This document shows positions 15,928-24,819 of a stretch of DNA of 64,000 bases, piece after piece. Position 1 is the first letter of the stretch, and every line of letters starts with the position of its first letter. The notes under the pieces were generated by a model. That model was given only the letters and a program-made list of their open reading frames with translations. It was not told where the DNA came from and did no database searches. The position numbers and the translations under genes were made by a program. Origin of the DNA: Flagellimonas oceani (GTDB lineage Bacteria > Bacteroidota > Bacteroidia > Flavobacteriales > Flavobacteriaceae); the NCBI RefSeq assembly GCF_011068285.1, contig NZ_CP049616.1:3554001-3618000 (forward strand), read 5' to 3'.

Positions 15928-17481
15928 ATGTCTAAAACAGCAACTGCTTTTGGAATAGAAGAAGCCCTGAAAGAATTGGGCCTGAACAAAATAAACAATG
16001 GTACCTCAACTGGAAAAAACTGGTTCTCGGAGGGAGAAATCATTGAATCCTACTCTCCGGTTGATGGTGCCTTGATCGGGAAAGTGAAGGCCACCACTCG
16101 AGAGGACTACGAAAAAGTCATCAATACCGCTCAAGAAGGCTTTAAAAAATGGCGGACCATGCCAGCTCCCCAACGCGGAGAGGTAGTTCGAAAATTCAAT
16201 GATGAACTGCGCAGGTTGAAGGAGCCGTTGGGCAAATTGGTCTCCTACGAAATGGGCAAAAGTTATCAAGAAGGACTGGGAGAGGTACAGGAAATGATCG
16301 ATATATGCGACTTTGCCGTTGGACTATCCCGACAACTGCACGGATTGACCATGCACAGCGAACGTCCCGGCCACAGGATGTACGAACAGTATCATCCCTT
16401 GGGAGTGGTAGGCATCATTTCCGCATTTAACTTCCCCGTAGCTGTTTGGTCCTGGAACACGGCCCTGGCTTGGGTCTGTGGCGATGCCTGTATTTGGAAG
16501 GGTTCCGAAAAAACACCCATGACCTCTGTGGCCTGTCAAAATATAGCGGCCCGCGTATTTTCCGAAAATGGGGTGCCCGAAGGGATTTCCTGCTTGATCA
16601 CGGGAGACTATGCCGTGGGCGAGTTCATGACCAAAGATGAACGAATTCCATTGATCTCGGCAACAGGTTCTACCCGTATGGGAAAAATAGTGGCCAAAAC
16701 TGTTGGGGAAAGACTAGGAAAATCTTTGTTGGAACTTGGGGGAAACAACGCTATCATCGTAACGCCCGATGCCAACATAAAAAATACAGTGATCGGTGCC
16801 GTATTCGGTGCGGTGGGCACTTGTGGCCAACGTTGCACATCCACACGTAGGCTCATTGTGCACGAAGATGTGTACGACAAGGTGAAAAATGCCATTGTGG
16901 ACGCGTACAAGCAAATCCGCATTGGCAATCCGTTGGATGAAAACAACCACGTTGGGCCGCTTATCGATAAAGATGCCGTGAAAAACTATTTGAACGCTCT
17001 TGAAAAAGTGAAGGCCGAAGGTGGGAACATCTTGGTAGAAGGCGGAGTATTGGAAGGTGAAGGTTATGAAAGTGGTTGTTATGTAAAACCCGCCATCGCT
17101 GAAGCTGAAAATCACTTTGAGATTGTACAGCACGAAACTTTTGGCCCTGTATTGTACATATTAAAGTACAGTGGCGACCTACAAAACGCATTGGATATGC
17201 AAAATGGGGTAAGGCAAGGTCTATCATCGGCGATAATGACCAATAACTTGCGCGAGGCAGAACGATTCCTCTCCGTTGAAGGTTCGGACTGCGGGATTGC
17301 CAATGTAAACATAGGTACTTCCGGAGCTGAAATCGGTGGGGCATTTGGTGGTGAAAAAGAAACCGGTGGAGGTAGAGAAAGTGGTTCAGATGCATGGAAA
17401 GTGTACATGCGAAGACAAACAAACACCATCAACTATACTACAGAGCTACCGCTCGCACAGGGCATTAAGTTTGACCTATAA
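15928..17481 (+). CDS. ALDH7-type aldehyde dehydrogenase
   Basis: A 517-residue NAD-dependent aldehyde dehydrogenase of the ALDH7 (antiquitin/AmaB) branch, which oxidises alpha-aminoadipate semialdehyde in lysine breakdown and related aldehydes. Visible features: FNFPVAVWSWNTALAWVCGD, the substrate-site segment LLELGGNNAI with the general base Glu, and GTCGQRCTSTRR with the catalytic Cys (residue 303). The family C-terminal 'GGEKETGGGRESGSDAW' is present. Its place after the dioxygenase gene could also suit an aminomuconate semialdehyde dehydrogenase role, but the sequence type favours the ALDH7 assignment. A hairpin follows the stop. Confidence 0.88.
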   Translation: MSKTATAFGIEEALKELGLNKINNGTSTGKNWFSEGEIIESYSPVDGALIGKVKATTREDYEKVINTAQEGFKKWRTMPAPQRGEVVRKFNDELRRLKEPLGKLVSYEMGKSYQEGLGEVQEMIDICDFAVGLSRQLHGLTMHSERPGHRMYEQYHPLGVVGIISAFNFPVAVWSWNTALAWVCGDACIWKGSEKTPMTSVACQNIAARVFSENGVPEGISCLITGDYAVGEFMTKDERIPLISATGSTRMGKIVAKTVGERLGKSLLELGGNNAIIVTPDANIKNTVIGAVFGAVGTCGQRCTSTRRLIVHEDVYDKVKNAIVDAYKQIRIGNPLDENNHVGPLIDKDAVKNYLNALEKVKAEGGNILVEGGVLEGEGYESGCYVKPAIAEAENHFEIVQHETFGPVLYILKYSGDLQNALDMQNGVRQGLSSAIMTNNLREAERFLSVEGSDCGIANVNIGTSGAEIGGAFGGEKETGGGRESGSDAWKVYMRRQTNTINYTTELPLAQGIKFDL

Positions 17482-17487
17482 AAAGAA

Positions 17488-17528
17488 AAAGCCGCCCATT
17501 TGGACGCAATGCTAAATGGGCAGTCTTT
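17488..17528. terminator. hairpin terminator after ALDH7 gene
   Basis: Stem GCCCATTT / AAATGGGC (17494-17521) lies within a longer imperfect stem (AAAG...CTTT). The plus-strand T-run is weak, while the minus-strand side has a T-rich tract, so it may work in either direction. Confidence 0.55.
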
Positions 17529-17844
17529 AAAACCAACTTAACTAACTCAAACTTAACTTTAAAACCCTATTTCAGTGCCGGATCTTTGTCGGGAGAAACA
17601 GGGCTCTTCACTTAATGTTGAGTACCAAATTTCAAAATATTTAATGAAGAAATTAAAGGGTATATTACAATTGGTCACAAATAGTGTATAGTTGGTACTT
17701 TTTATTTTATTTTCAGTTTTTGATTTTTCCTACAAAACACCCTTGTTTTTGAAAATAGCATAGTTTACATGGGCTTTGTTTAGATTTTTAAGATTTTTTT
17801 GATATTTTAATTAGCCAGTTTGTAATCTTCGTTATTCAAAAACT
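17529..17844. other. non-coding gap, AT-rich
   Basis: Between the ALDH7 terminator and the helix-hairpin-helix gene. No ORF of useful length is present. The stretch is AT-rich with poly-T tracts. It contains an 8-base inverted repeat, AGTACCAA (17621-17628) and TTGGTACT (17692-17699), 63 bases apart. The AGTACCAA half also occurs at 13561-13568. No confident promoter was identified. Confidence 0.4.
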
Positions 17845-18408
17845 ATGGATTGGTTAAGTTCTTCTATGTGGTATTGGGTCTGTTTGGCCATTACGGGGAT
17901 AATCTCGGCGGTTTTGGGATACATTTTTGGAAAATCCGACACTCCGTCCGTTGCGGATAAGTCTATTGAAATCAACGTACTGGAAATAGAAAACGCAAAA
18001 TTGAAATCCGATCTTGAAACTTGCCGAAAACGTTTGGATAACAATCCTACAAAAACCAAAAATCCTAGGCTGGATTCCGATATACACTCATCAGGGAAAA
18101 ACACTTTTCTTTTTAATGCCGATGAAGCCAAAGCTGCCTTCGGAAAGACCATCAAAGAAAACGACCTGAAACTTATCGAGGGAATCGGTCCCAAAATAGA
18201 AGGGCTATTCCATAATTTCAACATTAAAACTTGGAAAAATCTATCCGAAACACCTGTGGACAAATGTCAAGAAGTGCTCGATTCGGGCGGAAGCCGTTAC
18301 AGGATACACGACCCTGCATCGTGGCCCATGCAGGCCAAAATGGCCTACGAAGGTCATTGGGAGCAATTATTCGAATGGCAAGAAAAGCATAGAGCCGGAA
18401 AATATTAA
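17845..18408 (+). CDS. membrane-anchored helix-hairpin-helix protein (COG3743-like)
   Basis: A 187-residue protein: one N-terminal membrane helix (WVCLAITGIISAVLGYIFG), a coiled linker (residues of about 40-70, Glu/Lys-rich), and a C-terminal helix-hairpin-helix unit at about residues 107-135 (LKLIEGIGPKIEGLF) followed by 'RYRIHDPASWPMQAKMA'. The HhH unit resembles the 'predicted 5' DNA nuclease' group COG3743 and ribosomal L21-fused versions. No nuclease residues are apparent, so DNA or protein binding at the membrane is the more cautious reading. Convergent with the desaturase gene. Confidence 0.75.
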   Translation: MDWLSSSMWYWVCLAITGIISAVLGYIFGKSDTPSVADKSIEINVLEIENAKLKSDLETCRKRLDNNPTKTKNPRLDSDIHSSGKNTFLFNADEAKAAFGKTIKENDLKLIEGIGPKIEGLFHNFNIKTWKNLSETPVDKCQEVLDSGGSRYRIHDPASWPMQAKMAYEGHWEQLFEWQEKHRAGKY

Positions 18409-18410
18409 GA

Positions 18411-18430
18411 AAAAAGACCGACTTGTCTTT
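18411..18430. terminator. weak bidirectional hairpin in convergent gap
   Basis: AAAGAC / GTCTTT with a 6-base loop in the 22-base gap between two convergent stops. It is short and AT-rich; flanking T and A tracts fit a weak shared terminator. Confidence 0.3.
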
Positions 18431-19426
18431 CTACATCATGCCATTGGCCTCCACCCATTTAAACCTGTACTGCTCTTGAGAAAATTGCATACGCTCGGAA
18501 ATTCTTTGCAAGCGCTCTGGGAGCTTCATCAAATATACCCTAGCCTTTTCCGCTTGATCGGAAAGACCGCGAAGGTTGCCGATCTCCCAATAATCGTTCA
18601 ACTTTTTAAGAATATCGATATAATCTTGGGCAGTATACACGCCCAAACGTTGTGCGCAATTGGAAAACTGCTCAAAGGCCTCGCCTATGGTACCTCCCGA
18701 CTCACGTAAAAAATGGGCAGGCATTACAATTTTCTTTTTCATCATATCGGCGAACGCCAAAACCATTCCATCGGGATCTTGTCCCATAATGGTCTTTACA
18801 AACTCCCGGTAGGCCAGATGGTGCCTCATTTCATCTCCAGCGATGATGGTACACATTTTTGCGAGCAAACCATTTCCCTGTTTTTTGGCCATTTTTCCGA
18901 CCCTCTTGTGCGAAATATTGGTGGCCAACTCTTGGAAGGTAGTGTACACAAAGTTTTTGTAGGGATCTCTGTCCGTACCAATATCAAATCCATCAGAAAT
19001 TAGATGTTGCGTGGTAATTTCTATTTCACGCATGTTCACTCGTCCGGATAGGTACAAATATTTGTTCAAGACATCGCCATGACGGTTTTCTTCGGCCGTC
19101 CATGCGCGTACCCATTTACTCCAACCGTTGTCCTTTCCATTGTGCTGGTCGATACCTTCCACATCCATCAACCACGATTCGTAGGTGGGCAGAGCTTCCT
19201 CGGTAATGGTATCGGCAACGAGGGTTACCCAAAAATCATAGCCCAGTTCCTTGGCTTCACCACGAATCTTCTCAACCTCATCAAAAAATTTATCGCTTTG
19301 GGAGTCGGGCAAAAAATCTGTCGGCTGCCATATTTTTTCTGCTGGGATAAGAAATTCATTGATATAATCTTCCACTTTAGGCTCAATGGCCTGCATCACT
19401 TCCAACCTTACATTTTTTATCGACAT
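18431..19426 (-). CDS. acyl-ACP desaturase (soluble, plant type)
   Basis: A 331-residue soluble di-iron desaturase that introduces a double bond into acyl-carrier-protein-bound fatty acids, using ferredoxin or a similar donor. The two di-iron motifs are clear: TAEENRHGDVL (Glu, Glu, His) and AGDEMRHHLAY (Glu, His). Earlier and later glutamates of the four-helix core are present. No membrane segment is present, in line with the soluble FA_desaturase_2 family. The gene stands alone. An imperfect -7 element (GACCTTTG on the minus strand) lies about 15 bases upstream of the ATG. Confidence 0.92.
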   Translation of the reverse strand: MSIKNVRLEVMQAIEPKVEDYINEFLIPAEKIWQPTDFLPDSQSDKFFDEVEKIRGEAKELGYDFWVTLVADTITEEALPTYESWLMDVEGIDQHNGKDNGWSKWVRAWTAEENRHGDVLNKYLYLSGRVNMREIEITTQHLISDGFDIGTDRDPYKNFVYTTFQELATNISHKRVGKMAKKQGNGLLAKMCTIIAGDEMRHHLAYREFVKTIMGQDPDGMVLAFADMMKKKIVMPAHFLRESGGTIGEAFEQFSNCAQRLGVYTAQDYIDILKKLNDYWEIGNLRGLSDQAEKARVYLMKLPERLQRISERMQFSQEQYRFKWVEANGMM

Positions 19427-19466
19427 AGTACGGGGTTTTTACAAAGGTCTTTATAATTTAATGAAT

Positions 19467-20198
19467 TTAACCCAAATTTCTTCCTGTTTCTCCGGGATAA
19501 AATTCATGGACCGGGTCACTTTGCCAAAATTGTTTGGTTTCTACATCCAACATCGTCAAACCGCCTTTAAAAGCAGCCCCTGTGTCTACGTTCCAAACAT
19601 TGGCTCTGTTCTGGGGTTCTACAACCTCTCGTTTGGATATCGGGGTATGCCCAATAAAAACTTCTTTGTAGTGGGTCAACCTTTTTGGAAACTTGGGGTC
19701 GGTGGGCTTTAAGTTGGGGTCCAGCGCAGTGGCCAGTTCCCATAACGTACGATCCCAATAAAATGATTGCTGAAAATACTCGTAATCTATGCCCTTTAGA
19801 TTGGTGTAGCCAGCATGAAGATATAAGCGGTTATCGTCTGCGAGATAGTAGTTTTGCAAACTTTCATAAAAATTAAGGTGATGCCTCCACTTTTCCTTGT
19901 CGGCATTCAAATAAGAATCCCTAGTTGCCGTGCCCCCATGGGCCAGCCATTGTGGATTTTCTTTTTGATCTATAAGCCAGGCCTTGCAGAGTTCATCGTG
20001 GTTTCCACGGATAAAAGTGCATGTATGTTCACTTTGCAACTCAATCAAAAAATCGATGGTCTCTACCGCCGTGCTCCAGCCATCCACATAATCGCCCAAA
20101 AAAATAATATGGTCTTTTGGGGTAACCTTGGCTTTGTCCATCAATTGTTCCAAAGCCCTTACTCCAGAATGTATATCGCCCACTACCAGTGTTCGCAT
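19467..20198 (-). CDS. metallophosphoesterase, PPP-like serine/threonine phosphatase
   Basis: A 243-residue soluble calcineurin-like phosphatase. The signature motifs are in order: GDIHSG near residue 7, GDYVDGW near 37-43, RGNHDE near 65-70, and later His residues (LYLHAGY, FIGHTP). The arrangement matches small bacterial PPP/diadenosine tetraphosphatase-like proteins; whether it acts on protein phosphoserine or on a small molecule is not shown. The start MRTLVVGDIH was preferred because it places the first motif at the usual distance; an upstream codon at 20240 would add 14 residues. Confidence 0.85.
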   Translation of the reverse strand: MRTLVVGDIHSGVRALEQLMDKAKVTPKDHIIFLGDYVDGWSTAVETIDFLIELQSEHTCTFIRGNHDELCKAWLIDQKENPQWLAHGGTATRDSYLNADKEKWRHHLNFYESLQNYYLADDNRLYLHAGYTNLKGIDYEYFQQSFYWDRTLWELATALDPNLKPTDPKFPKRLTHYKEVFIGHTPISKREVVEPQNRANVWNVDTGAAFKGGLTMLDVETKQFWQSDPVHEFYPGETGRNLG

Positions 20199-20300
20199 AG
20201 AAAAGTTTTTGGCAATATTACACACAAAACCTTGGCCCATGAAAAATCATGATGTCTTTATCACGTATTTAACCTAGAATTCAAATAAACCTAACCGTTT

Positions 20301-20333
20301 TTTGGTCATGGCACTATTTTCTATGTACCTTAG
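20301..20333 (+). promoter_or_regulatory. promoter candidate for fructokinase-amylosucrase operon
   Basis: TTTG (20301-20304) is followed after 21 bases by TACCTTAG (20326-20333), a near-match to TAnnTTTG, 17 bases before the ATG at 20351. Confidence 0.5.
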
Positions 20334-20350
20334 AATATTCCGAAAACAAT

Positions 20351-21295
20351 ATGAAAAAAGTTTACTGCATCGGCGAAGTGTTGATAGATTTTGTTGCCGA
20401 ACGACAAGGTAGCGATCTTTCCAAAGCAAACCAATTTACCAAAAAAGCAGGAGGTGCGCCGGCCAATGTGGCCTGTACCATTTCCAAACTGGGCGGAAAT
20501 GGTATCTTTATTGGCAGTGTTGGGGATGATCCCTTTGGTAAATTTCTTTTGGAAACCTTAAAAAATGAAGGGGTAGATGTTTCGTTGACCCAACTGTCGG
20601 ATACCTTTACCACACTTGCCTTTGTTTCGCTCTCGGAAGATGGGGAACGTGATTTTGTTTTTAGCCGTGGAGCTGATAAAGAACTAAAATACAATCCTGA
20701 TCTACGTAAAAATCTTCCCGGGAACATTCTTCACCTTGGTGCGGCAACGGCACTTTTGGGAGGGCCTTTGGAAAAAACATACGGCAGATATCTTTTTGAT
20801 GGGCTAACAAAGGATATGTTCATTTGTTTTGATCCTAATTTTAGAATCGATCTTTGGAAGGATGATGAGGAAACCTTCATAAAAAAGTGCATGCCATTTG
20901 TGGAAAAATCCCATTTGTGCAAGTTCAGTATGGAAGAAGCACAGCTTATTTCGGGAAAGGAAGATTTGCACGAAGCCTGCGACGCACTACATAAAATCGG
21001 GACCAAAATAATTACGGTGACCTTGGGGAAGGATGGCACTTTGCTCAGCATGAACGGCACCAAAAAAACGATTCCCAGCGTAAAGGTGAACCCTGTCGAC
21101 ACTACTGGCGCGGGTGATGCTTTTATAGGCTGCTTGTTGTACCAAATTTCGGATTTGGGCAATTTTGAGCCTGTTCTGGAAGATTTTTCCTTGGTCGAGA
21201 AAATGGTGGCCAAAGCCAATAAGGCAGGGGCCATTACCACTACGAATTTTGGCGCCATTGTGTCCCTCCCCACAAAAGACCAGCTCGAAAAGTAG
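20351..21295 (+). CDS. PfkB family kinase, probable fructokinase
   Basis: A 314-residue ribokinase-fold sugar kinase. The N-terminal PfkB signature is present (GGAPANVACTISKLGG) and so is the C-terminal DTTGAGDAF with the catalytic base Asp256. The sequence is closest in pattern to fructokinases. It is immediately followed by amylosucrase (stop TAG directly joined to ATG), an enzyme that releases fructose from sucrose, so phosphorylation of fructose to fructose 6-phosphate is the likely role. Confidence 0.88.
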   Translation: MKKVYCIGEVLIDFVAERQGSDLSKANQFTKKAGGAPANVACTISKLGGNGIFIGSVGDDPFGKFLLETLKNEGVDVSLTQLSDTFTTLAFVSLSEDGERDFVFSRGADKELKYNPDLRKNLPGNILHLGAATALLGGPLEKTYGRYLFDGLTKDMFICFDPNFRIDLWKDDEETFIKKCMPFVEKSHLCKFSMEEAQLISGKEDLHEACDALHKIGTKIITVTLGKDGTLLSMNGTKKTIPSVKVNPVDTTGAGDAFIGCLLYQISDLGNFEPVLEDFSLVEKMVAKANKAGAITTTNFGAIVSLPTKDQLEK

Positions 21296-23215
21296 ATGAA
21301 CCAAGCAAAATTACATCGGCTACTCTCCCAAAAGGGGAAAGATGATCAAGAACAATTTGATCAGCGATTGGCCACTAATCTTACCTTGATCCAAAAGCAG
21401 TTCTTTTCGCTTTATCCGGAGGAACGTTACGAAAAACAGTTCCAAAAACTATTGAAACTGCTTCCCAAGTTATTCTCCGAGAGACCCGAAGCATTACAAC
21501 AGCAAGACTTGAAACGGTTGCAATCGGGCAATTGGTACCAGTCCGAAAAGCTGGTGGGAATGCAGTTGTATGTGGAGCACTTTAATAAAGATTTAAAAGG
21601 GTTAGAAGAAAAAATACCGTATTTCAAAAAGCTAGGGGTCAATTTTTTGCACCTGATGCCCATCACCACACGACCCAAAGGAGAAAGTGACGGCGGCTAC
21701 GCAGTGAACAACTACCTCGAAGTGGATAAAAAATATGGCTCCAAAGAAGATTTGCTCGAATTGACGAAGGCATTTCGCAAAAACGGTATTTACTTGATGC
21801 TCGATTTTGTGGTCAACCATACCTCCAATGAATTTTCATGGGCCAAAAAGGCAAAGAAAGGAGATAAAAAATATCAAGGCTACTACTACACTTACGAGGA
21901 TTTCACCATACCGGCGGAATTTGAAAAAACCCTGCCCGAAGTGTTTCCTGAAACGTCTCCCGGCAACTTTACCTACATCCCTGAAATGGAAAAATGGGTG
22001 ATGACGGTCTTCAACACCTACCAATGGGATCTTAACTACACCAACCCCGAAGTGTTTTTGGAAATGCTCACCAATTTGGTAAAGCTAACGGACATGGGCG
22101 TAGATGTGGTCCGGTTTGATGCCCTGGCTTTTCTTTGGAAAAAAATCGGGACGATTTCCCAAAACTTGCCCGAAGCGCACAACCTCATCTCCCTGTTCCG
22201 AATGTGCCTGCAGGTGGTGGCCCCCGGGTCCATACTTTTGGCCGAAGCTATTGTGGCACCGACCGACATCGTAAAATATTTTGGGGAGGAAGAAAAAAAA
22301 GGCAACGAATGTGAGATTGCCTATAATGCGTCCTTAATGGCACTTTTATGGAATTCCATCGCCACGAAAAAAACACAATTGCTGTATAAAAGCTTGATGC
22401 ACGTTCCGCCCAAACCACAAGATTGTACGTGGATCAACTACATCCGCTGCCATGATGATATTGGATTGGGGTACGAAAACCACCTCATCCAAGCATTGGG
22501 ATGGAACCCGGAGATGCACCGAAAATTTTTGTTGGACTATTATTGCCAGCGATTGGATTGGTCGCCAGCAATGGGAATGCTTTTTATGTACAACCCCAAA
22601 ACAGGGGACGGCCGAATTACAGGTAGTGCGGCATCTTTATTGGGACTTGAAAAGGCTATCAAAACCAACAATGAAGACCTGAAGGAGGCATCGGTGCGTA
22701 AAATTATTATGCTGCACGGCATCACATTGGCCTTTGGTGGTATTCCCTTGATCTACGCAGGTGATGAAATTGGCACGCTGAACGATTATTCCTTCCAAAA
22801 TGACGCATCCAAAAAAGGGGATAGCCGCTGGGTGAACCGACCCATGCAGGATTGGGAGACCATTTCAAGTTTGGACAATCAAAATTCGCCCCAATCCACC
22901 ATATTCCATGCGCTTCAAAAACTCATCAAAATAAGAAAGGAGAACAGTGTTTTTGCCGATAAAAACAACCTTGAACTCTATCATACAGGGAACGACCATG
23001 TTTTTTCATTTGAAAGGACAGAGCAGCACAAAGGATTATTGGTGATCTGTAATTTTGATGAGAACCCTCAGGTTATCGATAGCAGTTGGATTAAAAAACT
23101 AGGTTATTTTAGCAAAGGAGAGCCGTTGGATTTGGTGTCCGGTAAAAAAGTGGGGCTTAACAGCGCTCTTTTGGAACTAATCCCCTATCAGATGCTCTGG
23201 CTGATGAAATCCTAG
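21296..23215 (+). CDS. amylosucrase (GH13 glucosyltransferase)
   Basis: Transfers glucose from sucrose onto alpha-1,4-glucan and releases fructose. The 639-residue length and domain order match known amylosucrases: an all-helical N-terminal domain (residues 1-100), a GH13 barrel starting at LVGMQLYVEHF, and a C-terminal beta domain. Catalytic residues are visible: nucleophile Asp275 in VVRFDAL, acid/base Glu317 in LLAEAIV, and transition-state Asp387 in IRCHDDIG. The SDGGYAVNNYLEVD motif supports sucrose-type GH13_4 and not a plain amylase. No signal peptide, so the glucan would be made inside the cell. Co-transcribed with the fructokinase. Its stop overlaps the convergent AlbA_2 gene by four bases. 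Confidence 0.9.
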   Translation: MNQAKLHRLLSQKGKDDQEQFDQRLATNLTLIQKQFFSLYPEERYEKQFQKLLKLLPKLFSERPEALQQQDLKRLQSGNWYQSEKLVGMQLYVEHFNKDLKGLEEKIPYFKKLGVNFLHLMPITTRPKGESDGGYAVNNYLEVDKKYGSKEDLLELTKAFRKNGIYLMLDFVVNHTSNEFSWAKKAKKGDKKYQGYYYTYEDFTIPAEFEKTLPEVFPETSPGNFTYIPEMEKWVMTVFNTYQWDLNYTNPEVFLEMLTNLVKLTDMGVDVVRFDALAFLWKKIGTISQNLPEAHNLISLFRMCLQVVAPGSILLAEAIVAPTDIVKYFGEEEKKGNECEIAYNASLMALLWNSIATKKTQLLYKSLMHVPPKPQDCTWINYIRCHDDIGLGYENHLIQALGWNPEMHRKFLLDYYCQRLDWSPAMGMLFMYNPKTGDGRITGSAASLLGLEKAIKTNNEDLKEASVRKIIMLHGITLAFGGIPLIYAGDEIGTLNDYSFQNDASKKGDSRWVNRPMQDWETISSLDNQNSPQSTIFHALQKLIKIRKENSVFADKNNLELYHTGNDHVFSFERTEQHKGLLVICNFDENPQVIDSSWIKKLGYFSKGEPLDLVSGKKVGLNSALLELIPYQMLWLMKS

Positions 23216-24348
23216 GCGTACCTTACTTTTCTCAAAATCCGTTGCGACTCTTTCATGGATTGGTATACATGGGTGTCGTAGGCTTTCAGCAGCGCCCTGG
23301 AACTGTCCATTTTGTCCTTCGCCTCTTCAAAACCGTTCAAGTAACAAATCAAATAGGTAGCGGGCAAATGGGTAATGTCCGTATGCTCCGAATCGGTCAA
23401 TGGAATATGGTTTTCCAGTTTTTTGAGCAATGCATTGTTGGCATTGTACACGTGATATAGCGTTTTTTTATCAAACTGTGGCGGTTCAAATATGAGTTTG
23501 CTGTTGATGGTGTACTTGCCATTGTCCGAAAATGTAATCGTCATCTCTTCCAAGGGATAATATTTTTGATGGGAACCCAGCCCCAACTGAACATACTCCA
23601 AGGTTTTAAAGGAATCCTCGTCATAATCAATGGTAATTTCATCCAAAGCGGAATAGAAAAGCTTCACTTGTTCGTTGATCAGCTCTATATCCACACGGGA
23701 ATAGTAGATTTTTCCCTTTACTTTTTTCTTGTTGCCGGCCCAACAGACCACAAATTGTTCCTTGAATACTTTGTAATCGCTCGTTAAATCGGGGTGCCTT
23801 GTATTGAAAAAATTGATTACCGCATCCAGCGTATACTCGATATTGTTACGAGCATGCTGCTCAATAGTGGCCACTTTTTCAGAATTGATGTCCTTCAGTT
23901 CAATGTCAAAAGCTTTGGGCAGGCTGATGCTGCCTTCGCGAAAAAAAACCGCGCCTCCGTAATATTTCCAGATGTTCTTGCGCAATGCACAGACCTTCCC
24001 GTTGGACCTTATGGTGACCAGACCGACCACCTTACCTTCGGGCAGATGGGGAAAAGGGATGTTTTCGTAGGAAATCAAAGGGGGATTGTCCAAATAGGCG
24101 TTGACGAGGTTCTGGATTTTGCTGTCATCAAAAAAATCGACGCCCACAATTTTATTGTCCTCGTCCTCCACCCCGATCACGATAAAGGAATTGTTTTTGG
24201 GGTTGCTATTGGCCAAAGCGCAGACGTGCTTTAAAAACTTGGCCTTGCCTTCCTTTTCCCCAATGGATATAAAACGCTTTTTGTCGTAAAAACTATTCTC
24301 GTCATTATGGGCCAAAAGGTTTTTTACGAGTAGGCGTTTATTGATCAT
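23212..24348 (-). CDS. AlbA_2/Schlafen-type putative nucleic-acid-binding protein
   Basis: A 378-residue protein whose first 140 residues match the AlbA_2 (divergent AAA-4/Schlafen) fold: 'EGKAKFLKHVCALANSNP', 'FIVIGVEDEDNKIVGVDFFDD', 'VCALRKNIWKYYGGAVFFREGS'. The remaining 230 residues have a conserved-looking mix of helices and strands but no motif I can name. AlbA_2 domains occur in transcription factors and defence-associated proteins. No partner gene indicates a defence role here. No signal peptide. Confidence 0.75.
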   Translation of the reverse strand: MINKRLLVKNLLAHNDENSFYDKKRFISIGEKEGKAKFLKHVCALANSNPKNNSFIVIGVEDEDNKIVGVDFFDDSKIQNLVNAYLDNPPLISYENIPFPHLPEGKVVGLVTIRSNGKVCALRKNIWKYYGGAVFFREGSISLPKAFDIELKDINSEKVATIEQHARNNIEYTLDAVINFFNTRHPDLTSDYKVFKEQFVVCWAGNKKKVKGKIYYSRVDIELINEQVKLFYSALDEITIDYDEDSFKTLEYVQLGLGSHQKYYPLEEMTITFSDNGKYTINSKLIFEPPQFDKKTLYHVYNANNALLKKLENHIPLTDSEHTDITHLPATYLICYLNGFEEAKDKMDSSRALLKAYDTHVYQSMKESQRILRKVRYA

Positions 24349-24398
24349 AGCGAAAGATTTCGAGAGTTGGGATACGCGTTGCGGGGTTTAAAAAAAAA

Positions 24399-24779
24399 TC
24401 AATCATACTTAGCCCCTTTCCTCTCTGATTTTTTAAGATAAGACATAAATGCACCTATCTTTTTTCCTTCGGTAATTGTTTTCGAGAAGATGTTATCGAA
24501 TTGTGTTTTTGTGATATGTTTTCTATCTAAACATCGGTACAATTGAGATCTCAATTCTCCACAAGAGGCTTTAGCAATACTTAAAAACTGAATGAATTCG
24601 CGATTTCCATTTCGTTCAAATCCTTCAGCGATATTGTCCATTATTGATCCAGAGGAATCATTCATTTGGTTCTTAAGACTGTAATCCTTACCCAGAGAAG
24701 TACTTTCAATTATTATCCAGACATCATTACAAATTTCTCTTGCCAGTTTCCAAACATCCAGTTCTTCAAATCCATTCAT
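24399..24779 (-). CDS. four-helix bundle protein, S23 (23S rRNA intervening-sequence) family
   Basis: A 126-residue protein of the S23/four-helix-bundle group: 'ELDVWKLAREICNDVW', 'LKNQMNDSSGSIMDNIAEGFERN', 'FLSIAKASCGELRSQLYRCLD'. The name comes from ORFs inside 23S rRNA intervening sequences, but there is no rRNA in this window, and stand-alone copies are common in Bacteroidota. Function unknown. It stands between two unrelated minus-strand genes with 40-50 base gaps. Confidence 0.88.
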   Translation of the reverse strand: MNGFEELDVWKLAREICNDVWIIIESTSLGKDYSLKNQMNDSSGSIMDNIAEGFERNGNREFIQFLSIAKASCGELRSQLYRCLDRKHITKTQFDNIFSKTITEGKKIGAFMSYLKKSERKGAKYD

Positions 24780-24819
24780 AAATTACTACTTTAAACTTTC
24801 AACCCAAAACCCGAAACAC

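Noticed and set aside
24399..24779. rRNA intervening sequence suggested by the S23 family name
   Set aside because: No 23S rRNA sequence is present nearby, so this is a stand-alone gene.
23212..24779. A defence island around the AlbA_2/Schlafen-type gene
   Set aside because: Neighbours are amylosucrase, an S23 protein and oxidoreductases; no nuclease, toxin-antitoxin, restriction or recombinase genes are present.
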